Source: JBQSUQ01 sp052384575 (GTDB lineage: Bacteria > Pseudomonadota > Gammaproteobacteria > Enterobacterales > Pasteurellaceae). Taken from it: DNA of 64,000 nt. Of this stretch, positions 17,332-24,985 are shown piece by piece. Position 1 is the first letter of the stretch. Each line of letters starts with the position of its first letter. Under the pieces are notes generated by a model, which saw nothing but the letters and a program-made list of their open reading frames with translations, searched no databases and was not told the DNA's origin. Made by a program: the position numbers and the translations under genes. The stretch lies in the NCBI GenBank assembly GCA_052384575.1, contig JBQSUQ010000011.1. The stretch is one strand, 5' to 3'.

Positions 17332-17646
17332 ATGGATTTTAAAGCAAATTTAGCGACGTTGCCGGAAGTTACGCATTTGTCTGGCTTAAACGTGTTGGAT
17401 AATAACAACCTCATTCATCATATTCCTGCTATGGAAGGCAAGCTAGGTTCGCTGCGTGTTTATAACGCTTTAGCGGAAGAATTTAACGGAAAATTAGACC
17501 GCACTTCTGCACAGAAAGGCTTGCAACTTTTTGCTGAACATACGGAAGATGCAAAACAAAATGCGGGTAAACACCCAAATATTGATTTGTTATTTAAGGT
17601 GATTGATCAAGGTTTAAACTATCAATTAGTGCCAGTAAAAGCGTAA
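17332..17646 (+). CDS. Small conserved protein, DUF2322-like
   Basis: A 104-residue soluble protein with no signal peptide or membrane segment. Conserved-looking blocks are LPEVTHLSGLNVLDNNN, GKLGSLRVYNALAEEF and HTEDAKQNAGKHPNIDLL. From memory these match the uncharacterised DUF2322 family, but I cannot verify this. It is the last gene of the TRAP-usp run (9 bp after usp), so it may share its regulation. Function unknown. An uptake signal at 17498-17506 is within the gene. Confidence 0.75.
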   Translation: MDFKANLATLPEVTHLSGLNVLDNNNLIHHIPAMEGKLGSLRVYNALAEEFNGKLDRTSAQKGLQLFAEHTEDAKQNAGKHPNIDLLFKVIDQGLNYQLVPVKA

Positions 17647-17714
17647 ATTTTAAATTTGCGACTGAACTTTTCAGATAATTGTTTTGTCTAATTTAACATA
17701 AAATTAGGAAGGTT

Positions 17715-17742
17715 TTGTACTTTCCGTTTTTTGTGTGATAAT
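17715..17742 (+). promoter_or_regulatory. Probable sigma-70 promoter of rpoH
   Basis: TTGTAC (17715-17720) and GATAAT (17737-17742) are separated by 16 bp and lie 40 bp upstream of the rpoH ATG. Confidence 0.6.
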
Positions 17743-17781
17743 AGCAAGATGAGATGTTCATCTTAATTGAGAAGGAAGATA

Positions 17782-18627
17782 ATGAACAAAGAAGCACAAA
17801 TGATGTTAGTTCCGCAAGGTAATCTTGAAGGTTATATTCGAGCTGCCAATGAATATCCAATGCTAACTGCAGAGGAAGAGAAGGAATTAGCAGAACGTTT
17901 GTACTACAAAGAAGATTTAGATGCAGCAAAAGCATTAATTCTCAGTCATTTACGTTTTGTTATCCATGTTGCACGCGGTTATTCTGGCTATGGTTTACCA
18001 CAAGCTGATTTGATTCAAGAAGGTAACATTGGTTTGATGAAAGCGGTTAAACGTTTCAATCCTGAAGTGGGGGTACGTTTAGTGTCTTTCGCAGTGCATT
18101 GGATTAAAGCAGAAATTCATGAATATGTGCTACGCAACTGGCGTATTGTGAAGGTCGCAACTACAAAAGCACAACGCAAGTTATTCTTTAATTTACGTAA
18201 AACCAAACAGCGTTTAGGTTGGTTTAGCGAAAATGAAGTAGATCTTGTTGCTAATGAATTAGGCGTAAGCAAAGAAGATGTCATTGAAATGGAAAGTAGA
18301 ATGACGGGTGCTGATGTGGGCTTTGATTTACCGAATGATGATCATGAAGAAGAAAGTTTTGCCCCTTCTATGTATTTAGAAGATAAAAATTCTAACTTTG
18401 CTGCGGAACTTGAAAATGAAAATTTTGAAACCCAAGCAGTTGATCAACTCACTGCAGCAATGGAAAGCTTAGATGAACGTAGCCAAGATATTATCAAAGC
18501 ACGTTGGCTAGATGAGAATAAAGCCACATTGCATGATTTAGCAGCGAAGTACAATATTTCAGCAGAACGTGTGCGTCAATTGGAAACTAACGCACTGAAA
18601 AAATTGAAAAGTGCGGTGAGTTTTTAA
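17782..18627 (+). CDS. rpoH: Heat-shock sigma factor sigma-32
   Basis: Directs RNA polymerase to heat-shock promoters. I choose the ATG at 17782 (MNKEAQMMLVP, ribosome site GAAGGAAG), giving 281 residues; an in-frame TTG 15 bp upstream is less likely. Region 2 is seen in LIQEGNIGLMKAVKRFNPEVGVRLVSFAVHWIKAEI, the RpoH box in QRKLFFNLRKTK, and region 4 HTH in TLHDLAAKYNISAERVRQLE. A short T/A-rich leader could form a thermosensor, but I cannot fold it by hand. A strong terminator follows. Confidence 0.96.
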   Translation: MNKEAQMMLVPQGNLEGYIRAANEYPMLTAEEEKELAERLYYKEDLDAAKALILSHLRFVIHVARGYSGYGLPQADLIQEGNIGLMKAVKRFNPEVGVRLVSFAVHWIKAEIHEYVLRNWRIVKVATTKAQRKLFFNLRKTKQRLGWFSENEVDLVANELGVSKEDVIEMESRMTGADVGFDLPNDDHEEESFAPSMYLEDKNSNFAAELENENFETQAVDQLTAAMESLDERSQDIIKARWLDENKATLHDLAAKYNISAERVRQLETNALKKLKSAVSF

Positions 18628-18646
18628 TAAGTTTTTTAAAATGGAA

Positions 18647-18671
18647 AGCCGAGTTTAGCTCGGCTTTTTTT
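18647..18671 (+). terminator. Intrinsic terminator after rpoH
   Basis: AGCCGAG (18647-18653), loop TTTAG, CTCGGCT (18659-18665), then a run of T. Confidence 0.93.
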
Positions 18672-18732
18672 GTATAAAAAGAATTGAATTTAGATCGCAC
18701 TTTTAAAATCGTGATTTATTTGCATAAAAAGC

Positions 18733-18761
18733 TTGCAAAGTGCGGTGAAATTCTATAGAAT
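18733..18761 (+). promoter_or_regulatory. S10 operon promoter overlapping an uptake signal
   Basis: TTGCAA (18733-18738) and TAGAAT (18756-18761) are 17 bp apart. The uptake core AAGTGCGGT (18738-18746) shares the last base of the -35 and fills the spacer. Transcription would start near 18768, giving a leader of about 180 nt before rpsJ. Confidence 0.75.
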
Positions 18762-18811
18762 TTGCGAGCTTTAGGTTTGAAGCCGTTTAATGTAATCATT
18801 TATTAAACGTA

Positions 18812-18916
18812 CTATTACGATATGTAATAGATAATAATGTTTCCGATTGGGAAACTAAATAGGTCTGCTGCACTTCCCTTTATTAAGAAGTTAAAGGTGA
18901 TGGTGTCAGTTTTTTA
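18812..18916 (+). promoter_or_regulatory. S10 leader with L4-type attenuator
   Basis: Three stems lie in the leader: CTATTAC/GTAATAG (18812-18830), GTTTCC/GGAAAC (18839-18855), and a longer imperfect hairpin from CTGCAC (18868) through CCTTTA/TAAAGG (18877-18897) to GTGTCAG (18903-18909), followed by six T. In E. coli, L4 causes termination at such a U-tailed hairpin and represses translation of the whole operon. The layout here matches, but the L4 contacts are inferred. Confidence 0.75.
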
Positions 18917-18946
18917 TTAGCTAAAATTTATTGGAGCTCTGGTCTA

Positions 18947-19258
18947 ATGCAGAACCAAAGAATCCGTATCCGCTTAAAAGCTTTCGATCATCGTTTGATC
19001 GATCAATCTACTGCGGAGATCGTAGAAACAGCTAAACGTACTGGTGCACAAGTTCGTGGTCCGATTCCTTTACCAACTCGTAAAGAACGTTTCACCGTCT
19101 TGATTTCTCCACACGTAAATAAAGATGCGCGTGATCAATATGAAATCCGCACTCACAAACGTTTAGTTGATATTGTTGAGCCAACAGAAAAAACTGTTGA
19201 TGCATTAATGCGTTTAGATTTGGCTGCCGGCGTTGACGTGCAGATCAGCCTAGGTTAA
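18947..19258 (+). CDS. rpsJ: 30S ribosomal protein S10 (NusE)
   Basis: Head component of the small subunit; as NusE it also pairs with NusB on boxA RNA during rRNA antitermination. The 103-residue protein shows [16 protein letters not shown] at the start and [15 protein letters not shown], the loop that contacts 16S rRNA. It is first in the eleven-gene S10 operon and preceded by TTGGAGC as ribosome site. The boxA at the right end of this window is a target type of its product. Confidence 0.98.
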
Positions 19259-19274
19259 TTAAGAGGTTATTACA

Positions 19275-19901
19275 ATGATTGGTTTAGTCGGTCGTAAAGT
19301 TGGAATGACTCGCGTTTTCAATGAAGACGGTGTTTCAGTTCCAGTTACCGTAATCGAAATCGAAGCCAACCGTGTGACTCAAGTTAAAACTCTTGAAAAC
19401 GATGGCTATACTGCAGTTCAAGTTACTACTGGCTCTAAAAAAGCAAGTCGTGTAACTAAGCCTGAAGCAGGTCATTTCGTGAAAGCAGGTGTTGAAGCTG
19501 GTCGCGGTTTATGGGAATTTCGTACTGAAGGTGAAGAATTCACTTTAGGTCAAGAAATTAATGTTGACATCTTCGCTGATGTTAAAAAAGTTGATGTTAC
19601 TGGTACTTCTAAAGGTAAAGGTTTTGCTGGCGGTGTTAAACGCTGGAATTTCCGTACTCAAGATGCTACTCATGGTAACTCTTTATCACATCGTGTACTT
19701 GGTTCTATTGGTCAAAACCAAACACCAGGTCGTGTGTTTAAAGGTAAAAAAATGGCTGGACACTTAGGTGCTGAGCGTGTAACCGTTCAATCACTAGAAG
19801 TTGTTCGTGTTGATGTTGAGCGTAAATTATTATTAGTTAAAGGCGCTGTTCCAGGTGCAACTAATGGTGATGTTATCGTGAAACCAGCAGTTAAAGCGTA
19901 A
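19275..19901 (+). CDS. rplC: 50S ribosomal protein L3
   Basis: Early assembly protein of the large subunit whose long loop reaches the peptidyl transferase centre. It has 208 residues. The loop segment GSIGQNQTPGRVFKGKKM contains Gln149, equivalent to the glutamine methylated by PrmB in E. coli. Start at MIGLVGRKVGMTRVF is standard, 16 bp after rpsJ. Confidence 0.98.
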   Translation: MIGLVGRKVGMTRVFNEDGVSVPVTVIEIEANRVTQVKTLENDGYTAVQVTTGSKKASRVTKPEAGHFVKAGVEAGRGLWEFRTEGEEFTLGQEINVDIFADVKKVDVTGTSKGKGFAGGVKRWNFRTQDATHGNSLSHRVLGSIGQNQTPGRVFKGKKMAGHLGAERVTVQSLEVVRVDVERKLLLVKGAVPGATNGDVIVKPAVKA

Positions 19902-19915
19902 GTCAGGAGATAGAG

Positions 19916-20518
19916 ATGGAATTACAAGTTGTAGGTGCAAACGCACTAACTGTTTCTGAAACTACCTTCGGACGTGAGTTTAATGAAGCGTTAATCCACC
20001 AAGTAGTTGTTGCTTATGCAGCAGGTGCTCGTCAAGGTTCTCGTGCACAAAAAACTCGTGCTGAAGTGTCTGGTTCAGGTAAAAAACCTTGGCGTCAAAA
20101 AGGTACAGGTCGTGCTCGTTCAGGTGATATCAAATCACCAATCTGGCGTTCTGGTGGTGTGACTTTCGCAGCTAAACCACAAGATCACAGCCAAAAAGTG
20201 AACAAGAAAATGTACCGTGGTGCAATCAAAAGCATTCTTTCTGAATTAGTTCGTCAAGATCGTTTAGTGGTTGTTGAGAAATTCGAAATTGATGCACCAA
20301 AAACCAAAGTTTTAGTACAAAAATTAAAAGATATGGCGTTAACTGACGCTCTTATCATTACTGCAAGCTTAGATGAAAATCTATTCTTAGCTGCACGTAA
20401 CTTATATAAAGTTGATGTGCGTGATGTTCAAGGTATCGACCCAGTAAGCTTAATCGCTTTCGATAAAGTGGTTGTTACTGTTGATGCAGTAAAACAAATT
20501 GAGGAGATGTTAGCATGA
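19916..20518 (+). CDS. rplD: 50S ribosomal protein L4, operon autoregulator
   Basis: Binds 23S rRNA and, when free, the S10 leader mRNA to stop transcription and translation of its own operon. The 200-residue protein contains the tunnel-lining loop region KTRAEVSGSGKKPWRQKGTGRARSG. The visible leader hairpins upstream of rpsJ are the expected target. The stop overlaps the rplW start (ATGA). Confidence 0.98.
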   Translation: MELQVVGANALTVSETTFGREFNEALIHQVVVAYAAGARQGSRAQKTRAEVSGSGKKPWRQKGTGRARSGDIKSPIWRSGGVTFAAKPQDHSQKVNKKMYRGAIKSILSELVRQDRLVVVEKFEIDAPKTKVLVQKLKDMALTDALIITASLDENLFLAARNLYKVDVRDVQGIDPVSLIAFDKVVVTVDAVKQIEEMLA

Positions 20519-20820
20519 TTCAACAAGAACGTTTGCTAAGCGTGTTAAAAGCACCTCACGTCTCTGAGAAAGCAACAAACAACGCTGAAAGCTCAAACAC
20601 TATCGTATTTAAAGTTGCATTAGATGCAAACAAAGTTGAAATTGCAAATGCAGTTGAACAACTTTTCGAAGTGAAAGTAGATTCAGTTCGTACCGTTGTT
20701 GTTAAAGGTAAAACAAAACGCCGCGGTAACAAAATGGGTCGCCGCAGTGACTGGAAAAAAGCTTATGTTACTCTTCAAGATGGTCAATCACTTGACTTCA
20801 TTGAAGGTGCAGCAGAGTAA
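20515..20820 (+). CDS. rplW: 50S ribosomal protein L23
   Basis: Sits at the exit tunnel and docks trigger factor and SRP. The start ATG at 20515 overlaps the rplD stop with GAGGAG well placed upstream; 101 residues result. Core segments are RLLSVLKAPHVSEKAT and the flexible basic loop KGKTKRRGNKMGRRSDWKKA. Confidence 0.97.
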   Translation: MIQQERLLSVLKAPHVSEKATNNAESSNTIVFKVALDANKVEIANAVEQLFEVKVDSVRTVVVKGKTKRRGNKMGRRSDWKKAYVTLQDGQSLDFIEGAAE

Positions 20821-20840
20821 TTACGGAGGAGAAGAAATAA

Positions 20841-21662
20841 ATGGCTATCGTTAAATGTAAGCCGACCTCCGCTGGTCGTCGTCACGTTGTTAAAATCGTG
20901 AACCCTGATTTACACAAGGGTAAACCTTACGCGCCTCTTTTAGATACTAAATCTAAAACTGGTGGTCGTAATAATTTCGGACGTATTACTACTCGCCATA
21001 TTGGTGGTGGTCATAAACAACATTACCGTTTAATCGATTTCAAACGTAACAAGTTAGATATCCCAGCGGTTGTTGAGCGTCTTGAATATGATCCAAATCG
21101 TTCTGCAAATATTGCTTTAGTGCTTTATAAAGATGGTGAACGCCGTTATATCTTAGCACCTAAAGGTTTATCTGTAGGCGATACAATCCAAGCTGGTGTA
21201 AACTCGCCAATTAAAGTTGGTAACTCATTACCAATGCGTAATATCCCAGTTGGTTCGACAGTACATAACGTTGAATTAAAACCAGGTAAAGGCGGTCAAA
21301 TCGCTCGTTCTGCTGGTGCGTATGTACAAATCATCGCTCGTGAAGGTAACTATGTTACTTTACGTCTTCGTTCAGGCGAAATGCGTAAAGTATTAGCTGA
21401 GTGTGTTGCAACTATCGGTGAAGTTGGTAACTCTGAACACATGTTGCGTGTACTAGGTAAAGCTGGTGCAAGCCGTTGGAGAGGTATCCGTCCTACCGTT
21501 CGTGGTACTGCAATGAACCCAGTAGATCACCCACATGGTGGTGGTGAAGGTCGTAACTTTGGTAAACACCCAGTAACACCTTGGGGCGTTCAAACTAAAG
21601 GTAAGAAAACTCGTCACAACAAACGTACTGATAAATTCATCGTACGTCGTCGTGGCAAATAA
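20841..21662 (+). CDS. rplB: 50S ribosomal protein L2
   Basis: Needed for subunit joining and peptidyl transfer. The 273-residue protein has the conserved C-terminal MNPVDHPHGGGEGRN loop, which carries the histidine placed near the catalytic centre. GGAGGAGAAG precedes the ATG, one of the strongest ribosome sites in the operon. Confidence 0.98.
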   Translation: MAIVKCKPTSAGRRHVVKIVNPDLHKGKPYAPLLDTKSKTGGRNNFGRITTRHIGGGHKQHYRLIDFKRNKLDIPAVVERLEYDPNRSANIALVLYKDGERRYILAPKGLSVGDTIQAGVNSPIKVGNSLPMRNIPVGSTVHNVELKPGKGGQIARSAGAYVQIIAREGNYVTLRLRSGEMRKVLAECVATIGEVGNSEHMLRVLGKAGASRWRGIRPTVRGTAMNPVDHPHGGGEGRNFGKHPVTPWGVQTKGKKTRHNKRTDKFIVRRRGK

Positions 21663-21687
21663 TTTTAATTAATAAAGAGGATAAGCC

Positions 21688-21963
21688 ATGCCACGTTCTC
21701 TCAAGAAGGGTCCTTTCCTTGACCTACACTTGTTGAAGAAGGTAGAGAAGGCGGTGGAAAGCGGGGATAAAAAACCAATCAAAACTTGGTCCCGTCGTTC
21801 AATGATCATTCCATCAATGATCGGATTGACCATCGCAGTCCATAATGGTCGTCAGCACGTTCCAGTTTATGTTTCTGATGAAATGATCGGTCATAAATTA
21901 GGTGAATTTGCACCGACTCGTACATACCGCGGTCACGCTGCGGATAAGAAAGCTAAGAAGTAA
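21688..21963 (+). CDS. rpsS: 30S ribosomal protein S19
   Basis: Head protein forming a dimer with S13 and contacting the A-site finger. The 91-residue sequence starts [20 protein letters not shown] and carries the [20 protein letters not shown] core. It is 25 bp after rplB and 10 bp before rplV. Confidence 0.98.
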
Positions 21964-21973
21964 GAGGTAAAAG

Positions 21974-22306
21974 ATGGAAACTATCGCAAAACATCGTTAC
22001 GCTCGCACTTCAGCGCAAAAAGCTCGCTTAGTTGCGGATTTAATTCGTGGTAAGAAAGTTGCTCAAGCATTAGAAATCTTAACTTACACTAACAAAAAAG
22101 CAGCAGCTTTAGTGAAGAAAGTGCTTGAATCAGCTATTGCAAATGCAGAGCATAATGACGGTGCAGATATCGATGATCTTAAAGTAGCGAAGATCTTCGT
22201 TGATGAAGGTCCAAGCATGAAACGTGTAATGCCACGTGCTAAAGGTCGTGCAGATCGTATTTTAAAACGTACAAGCCACATCACAGTGGTTGTGTCAGAT
22301 CGTTAA
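21974..22306 (+). CDS. rplV: 50S ribosomal protein L22
   Basis: Contacts all 23S rRNA domains; its extended hairpin lines the exit tunnel near the macrolide site. The 110-residue sequence has the hairpin segment VDEGPSMKRVMPRAKGRADRI intact, with no deletion of the kind linked to macrolide resistance. Confidence 0.98.
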   Translation: METIAKHRYARTSAQKARLVADLIRGKKVAQALEILTYTNKKAAALVKKVLESAIANAEHNDGADIDDLKVAKIFVDEGPSMKRVMPRAKGRADRILKRTSHITVVVSDR

Positions 22307-22323
22307 TCAGTAGAGGAATAGCA

Positions 22324-23031
22324 ATGGGTCAAAAAGTTCATCCACATGGTATTCGCCTAGGTATTGTTAAGCCTTGGAGCTCTACTTGGTTTGCGAATAC
22401 ACAAGATTTCGCATCTAACTTAGATGGCGATTTCAAAGTACGTCAATTCTTGAATAAAGAATTAGCGAATGCTTCAGTTTCACGTATCACTATTGAGCGT
22501 CCAGCGAAAAGCATCCGCGTAACAATTCACACAGCTCGTCCAGGTATCGTAATTGGTAAAAAAGGCGAAGATGTTGAGAAATTACGTAACGCAGTAGCGA
22601 AAATCGCAGGCGTTCCAGCACAAATCAACATTGCTGAAGTGAAAAAACCTGAATTAGATGCAAAATTAGTTGCAGACAGCATCGCTTCTCAATTAGAACG
22701 TCGTGTAATGTTCCGTCGTGCTATGAAACGTGCGGTACAAAACGCAATGCGTTTAGGTGCTAAAGGTATCAAAGTTGAAGTAAGCGGTCGTTTAGGTGGT
22801 GCAGAAATTGCACGTTCTGAGTGGTATCGTGAAGGTCGCGTACCATTACATACACTACGTGCGGACATCGATTATAACACTGCAGAAGCACATACTACAT
22901 ACGGCGTAATTGGCGTAAAAGTATGGATCTTCAAAGGTGAAATTCTTGGTGGAATGGCTGCAATTGCACAACAACCAGAACAACAACCAGCTGCGCCTAA
23001 AAAGGCACCACGCGGCAAAGGTCGTAAGTAA
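22324..23031 (+). CDS. rpsC: 30S ribosomal protein S3
   Basis: Part of the mRNA entry helicase with S4 and S5. The 235-residue protein has a KH domain with GKKGEDVEKLR (about residues 78-88). Its tail, EQQPEQQPAAPKKAPRGKGRK (about 215-235), is rich in Gln, Pro and Lys. It lies 17 bp after rplV. Confidence 0.98.
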   Translation: MGQKVHPHGIRLGIVKPWSSTWFANTQDFASNLDGDFKVRQFLNKELANASVSRITIERPAKSIRVTIHTARPGIVIGKKGEDVEKLRNAVAKIAGVPAQINIAEVKKPELDAKLVADSIASQLERRVMFRRAMKRAVQNAMRLGAKGIKVEVSGRLGGAEIARSEWYREGRVPLHTLRADIDYNTAEAHTTYGVIGVKVWIFKGEILGGMAAIAQQPEQQPAAPKKAPRGKGRK

Positions 23032-23044
23032 GGAGAACTGCTAA

Positions 23045-23455
23045 ATGTTGCAACCAAAACGTACAAAATTCCGTAAAGTCCACAAAGGACGTAACCGCGG
23101 TATTGCTGGCGGTACAGAAGTTAGCTTCGGTACATTCGGCTTAAAAGCGGTGGGTCGCGGTCGTTTAACAGCTCGTCAAATCGAGTCAGCGCGTCGTGCA
23201 ATGACACGTGCGGTTAAACGTCAAGGTAAAATCTGGATTCGTGTATTCCCAGACAAACCAATTACTGAAAAACCATTAGAAGTTCGTATGGGTAAAGGTA
23301 AAGGTAACGTGGAATACTGGGTAGCTCTTATCCAACCAGGTAAAGTACTTTATGAAATGGACGGAGTTTCAGAAGAAATCGCACGCAATGCATTTGCATT
23401 AGCTGCGGCGAAACTTCCAATTAAAACAACGTTCGTAACTAAGACGGTGATGTAA
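23045..23455 (+). CDS. rplP: 50S ribosomal protein L16
   Basis: Organises the A-site and 5S region of the large subunit. The 136-residue sequence starts MLQPKRTKFRKVHKGRNRG and contains RGRLTARQIESARRAMTRAV. Its stop shares a base with the rpmC start (TAATG), so the next gene is coupled. Confidence 0.98.
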   Translation: MLQPKRTKFRKVHKGRNRGIAGGTEVSFGTFGLKAVGRGRLTARQIESARRAMTRAVKRQGKIWIRVFPDKPITEKPLEVRMGKGKGNVEYWVALIQPGKVLYEMDGVSEEIARNAFALAAAKLPIKTTFVTKTVM

Positions 23456-23646
23456 TGAAAGCTCAAGAACTACGTAACAAAAATGTTGAAGAGCTGAACG
23501 CTGAGTTAGTGAACCTTTTAGGTGAACAATTCAAATTGCGTATGCAAGCAGCCACCGGTCAGCTTCAACAAACCCATCAGTTAAAACAAGTGCGTCGTAG
23601 CATTGCACAAGTAAAAACTGTATTAACCGAAAAGGCGGGTGAGTAA
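23455..23646 (+). CDS. rpmC: 50S ribosomal protein L29
   Basis: Small two-helix protein beside the tunnel exit, near L23. It has 63 residues (MKAQELRNKNVEELNAEL at the start, FKLRMQAATGQL in the hairpin). It overlaps rplP and rpsQ by one base on each side. Confidence 0.97.
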   Translation: MKAQELRNKNVEELNAELVNLLGEQFKLRMQAATGQLQQTHQLKQVRRSIAQVKTVLTEKAGE

Positions 23647-23900
23647 TGACTGATAAAATTCGTAGCGTACAAGGTAAAGTTGTAAGCGACAAAATGGACA
23701 AATCGTTCGTTGTTGCGATTGAACGCAAGGTTAAACACCCACTTTATGGTAAGTTTATCCGTCGTACAACAAAACTTCACGTACATGATGAAAACAACGA
23801 AGCTAAATTAGGTGATGTAGTAGAGGTGCGCGAATGTCGCCCTATCTCTAAAACAAAATCATGGACTTTAGTTCGTGTTGTTGAAAAAGCGGTAATCTAA
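23646..23900 (+). CDS. rpsQ: 30S ribosomal protein S17
   Basis: Primary 16S-binding OB-fold protein. It has 84 residues (MTDKIRSVQGKVVSDKMDKS at the start, HDENNEAKLGDVVEVRECRP in the core). It is the last S10-operon gene and is followed by a terminator. Confidence 0.98.
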   Translation: MTDKIRSVQGKVVSDKMDKSFVVAIERKVKHPLYGKFIRRTTKLHVHDENNEAKLGDVVEVRECRPISKTKSWTLVRVVEKAVI

Positions 23901-23930
23901 TTTTATTAGTTAAAGCTTAATCAAAATTGA

Positions 23931-23965
23931 AAGCCAAGGGCATTGCTCTTGGCTTTTTTGTTTTT
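23931..23965 (+). terminator. Intrinsic terminator of the S10 operon
   Basis: AAGCCAAG (23931-23938) pairs with CTTGGCTT (23948-23955) around a GC-closed loop, followed by a T run. An isolated uptake signal follows at 23970-23978. Confidence 0.92.
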
Positions 23966-24127
23966 ATAAAAGTGCGGTGAAAAAAGTCAATGCTTTTGAC
24001 AGCGTTTTTTCAAAGAAATATACTCTTTCTACTTGTTATTGAAATAACAAACACATGTCTAATTTAGCTATCATCTTTGACTTGGAATTTATATTTTCTT
24101 TCAATACTAATTCTCTTCAAAAAACTG

Positions 24128-24202
24128 TTGCTATTGATGGTTTATTTGTGCTAAACTCCGCGAACTATTTACATTGGGTAAATAGGGTCGTCCCGAAAGG
24201 GT
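24128..24202 (+). promoter_or_regulatory. spc operon promoter and 5'-terminal stem-loops
   Basis: The 328-bp gap 23901-24228 holds the S10 terminator, one uptake signal and this promoter: TTGCTA (24128-24133), 18 bp, TAAACT (24152-24157). The transcript would begin near 24164, and a perfect 8-bp stem CTATTTAC/GTAAATAG (24165-24185) begins there. CCC-GAAA-GGG (24192-24201) follows. A structured 5' end would protect the mRNA; a regulatory role is unproven. Confidence 0.65.
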
Positions 24203-24228
24203 GTTATTAATTTTAGCGGAGTACTAAG

Positions 24229-24600
24229 ATGATCCAAGAACAGACTATGCTGGATGTTGCTGATAACTCAGGCGCTCGCAGTGTAATGTGTATCAAGGTT
24301 CTAGGTGGATCGCACCGTCGTTACGCTGCTATTGGTGATATCATCAAAATTACTGTGAAAGAAGCAATTCCTCGCGGTAAAGTTAAAAAAGGTGATGTAT
24401 TAAAAGCAGTTGTTGTGCGCACCAAGAAGGGTGTTCGTCGCCCAGATGGATCAGTCATTCGCTTCGATGGTAATGCATGTGTAATTTTAAACAATAACAC
24501 AGAGCAACCAATCGGTACTCGTATTTTTGGACCGGTGACTCGTGAACTTCGTTCTGAGAAGTTTATGAAAATCATCTCTTTAGCGCCAGAAGTACTGTAA
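24229..24600 (+). CDS. rplN: 50S ribosomal protein L14
   Basis: Forms the B8 intersubunit bridge. It has 123 residues: MIQEQTMLDVADNSGARSVM at the start and GDVLKAVVVRTKKGVRRPDG in the core. It opens the spc operon behind its own promoter. Confidence 0.98.
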   Translation: MIQEQTMLDVADNSGARSVMCIKVLGGSHRRYAAIGDIIKITVKEAIPRGKVKKGDVLKAVVVRTKKGVRRPDGSVIRFDGNACVILNNNTEQPIGTRIFGPVTRELRSEKFMKIISLAPEVL

Positions 24601-24612
24601 GGAGAAGTGTAA

Positions 24613-24924
24613 ATGGCTGCAAAAATTCGTCAAAATGATGAAGTAATCGTACTTGCTGGTAAAGATAAAGGCAAGCGCGGTAAGGTAACTAAAGTGTTAC
24701 CAAACGGTAAAGTTGTTGTTGAAGGTGTTAAAATCATCACTAAACATGAAAAACCAGTTCCTGCATTAGGCAAGGAAGGTGGCTTAGTGAAGAAAGAAGC
24801 TGCAATTGATGTTTCAAACGTTGCAATTTTCAACCCAAAAACAAACAAAGCAGACCGTGTAGGTTTTAGATTTGAAGACGGTAAAAAAGTACGTTTCTTC
24901 AAGTCTAATAATGAAATTATTTAA
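24613..24924 (+). CDS. rplX: 50S ribosomal protein L24
   Basis: KOW-type assembly initiator protein of the large subunit. It has 103 residues. The KOW motif is NDEVIVLAGKDKGKRGKVTKV near the N-terminus. The downstream junction carries the S8 target. Confidence 0.98.
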   Translation: MAAKIRQNDEVIVLAGKDKGKRGKVTKVLPNGKVVVEGVKIITKHEKPVPALGKEGGLVKKEAAIDVSNVAIFNPKTNKADRVGFRFEDGKKVRFFKSNNEII

Positions 24925-24985
24925 CAAACTGGAGTAATGCGATGGCGAAACTGCATGATTACTACAGAGATCAAGTAGTTAATGA
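24925..24985 (+). promoter_or_regulatory. Probable S8 translational operator at the rplX-rplE junction
   Basis: In E. coli, S8 represses the spc operon by binding mRNA around the rplE start. Here the first eight rplE codons (24942-24965) appear base-for-base identical to the E. coli ones as I remember them, including GCG and CTG codons that this AT-rich genome otherwise uses little. That is the pattern expected when RNA structure, not protein sequence, is conserved. Confidence 0.65.

Noticed and set aside
17767..17781. TTG start for rpoH
   Set aside because: It covers the GAAGGAAG ribosome site of the ATG at 17782, and the family start follows the ATG.
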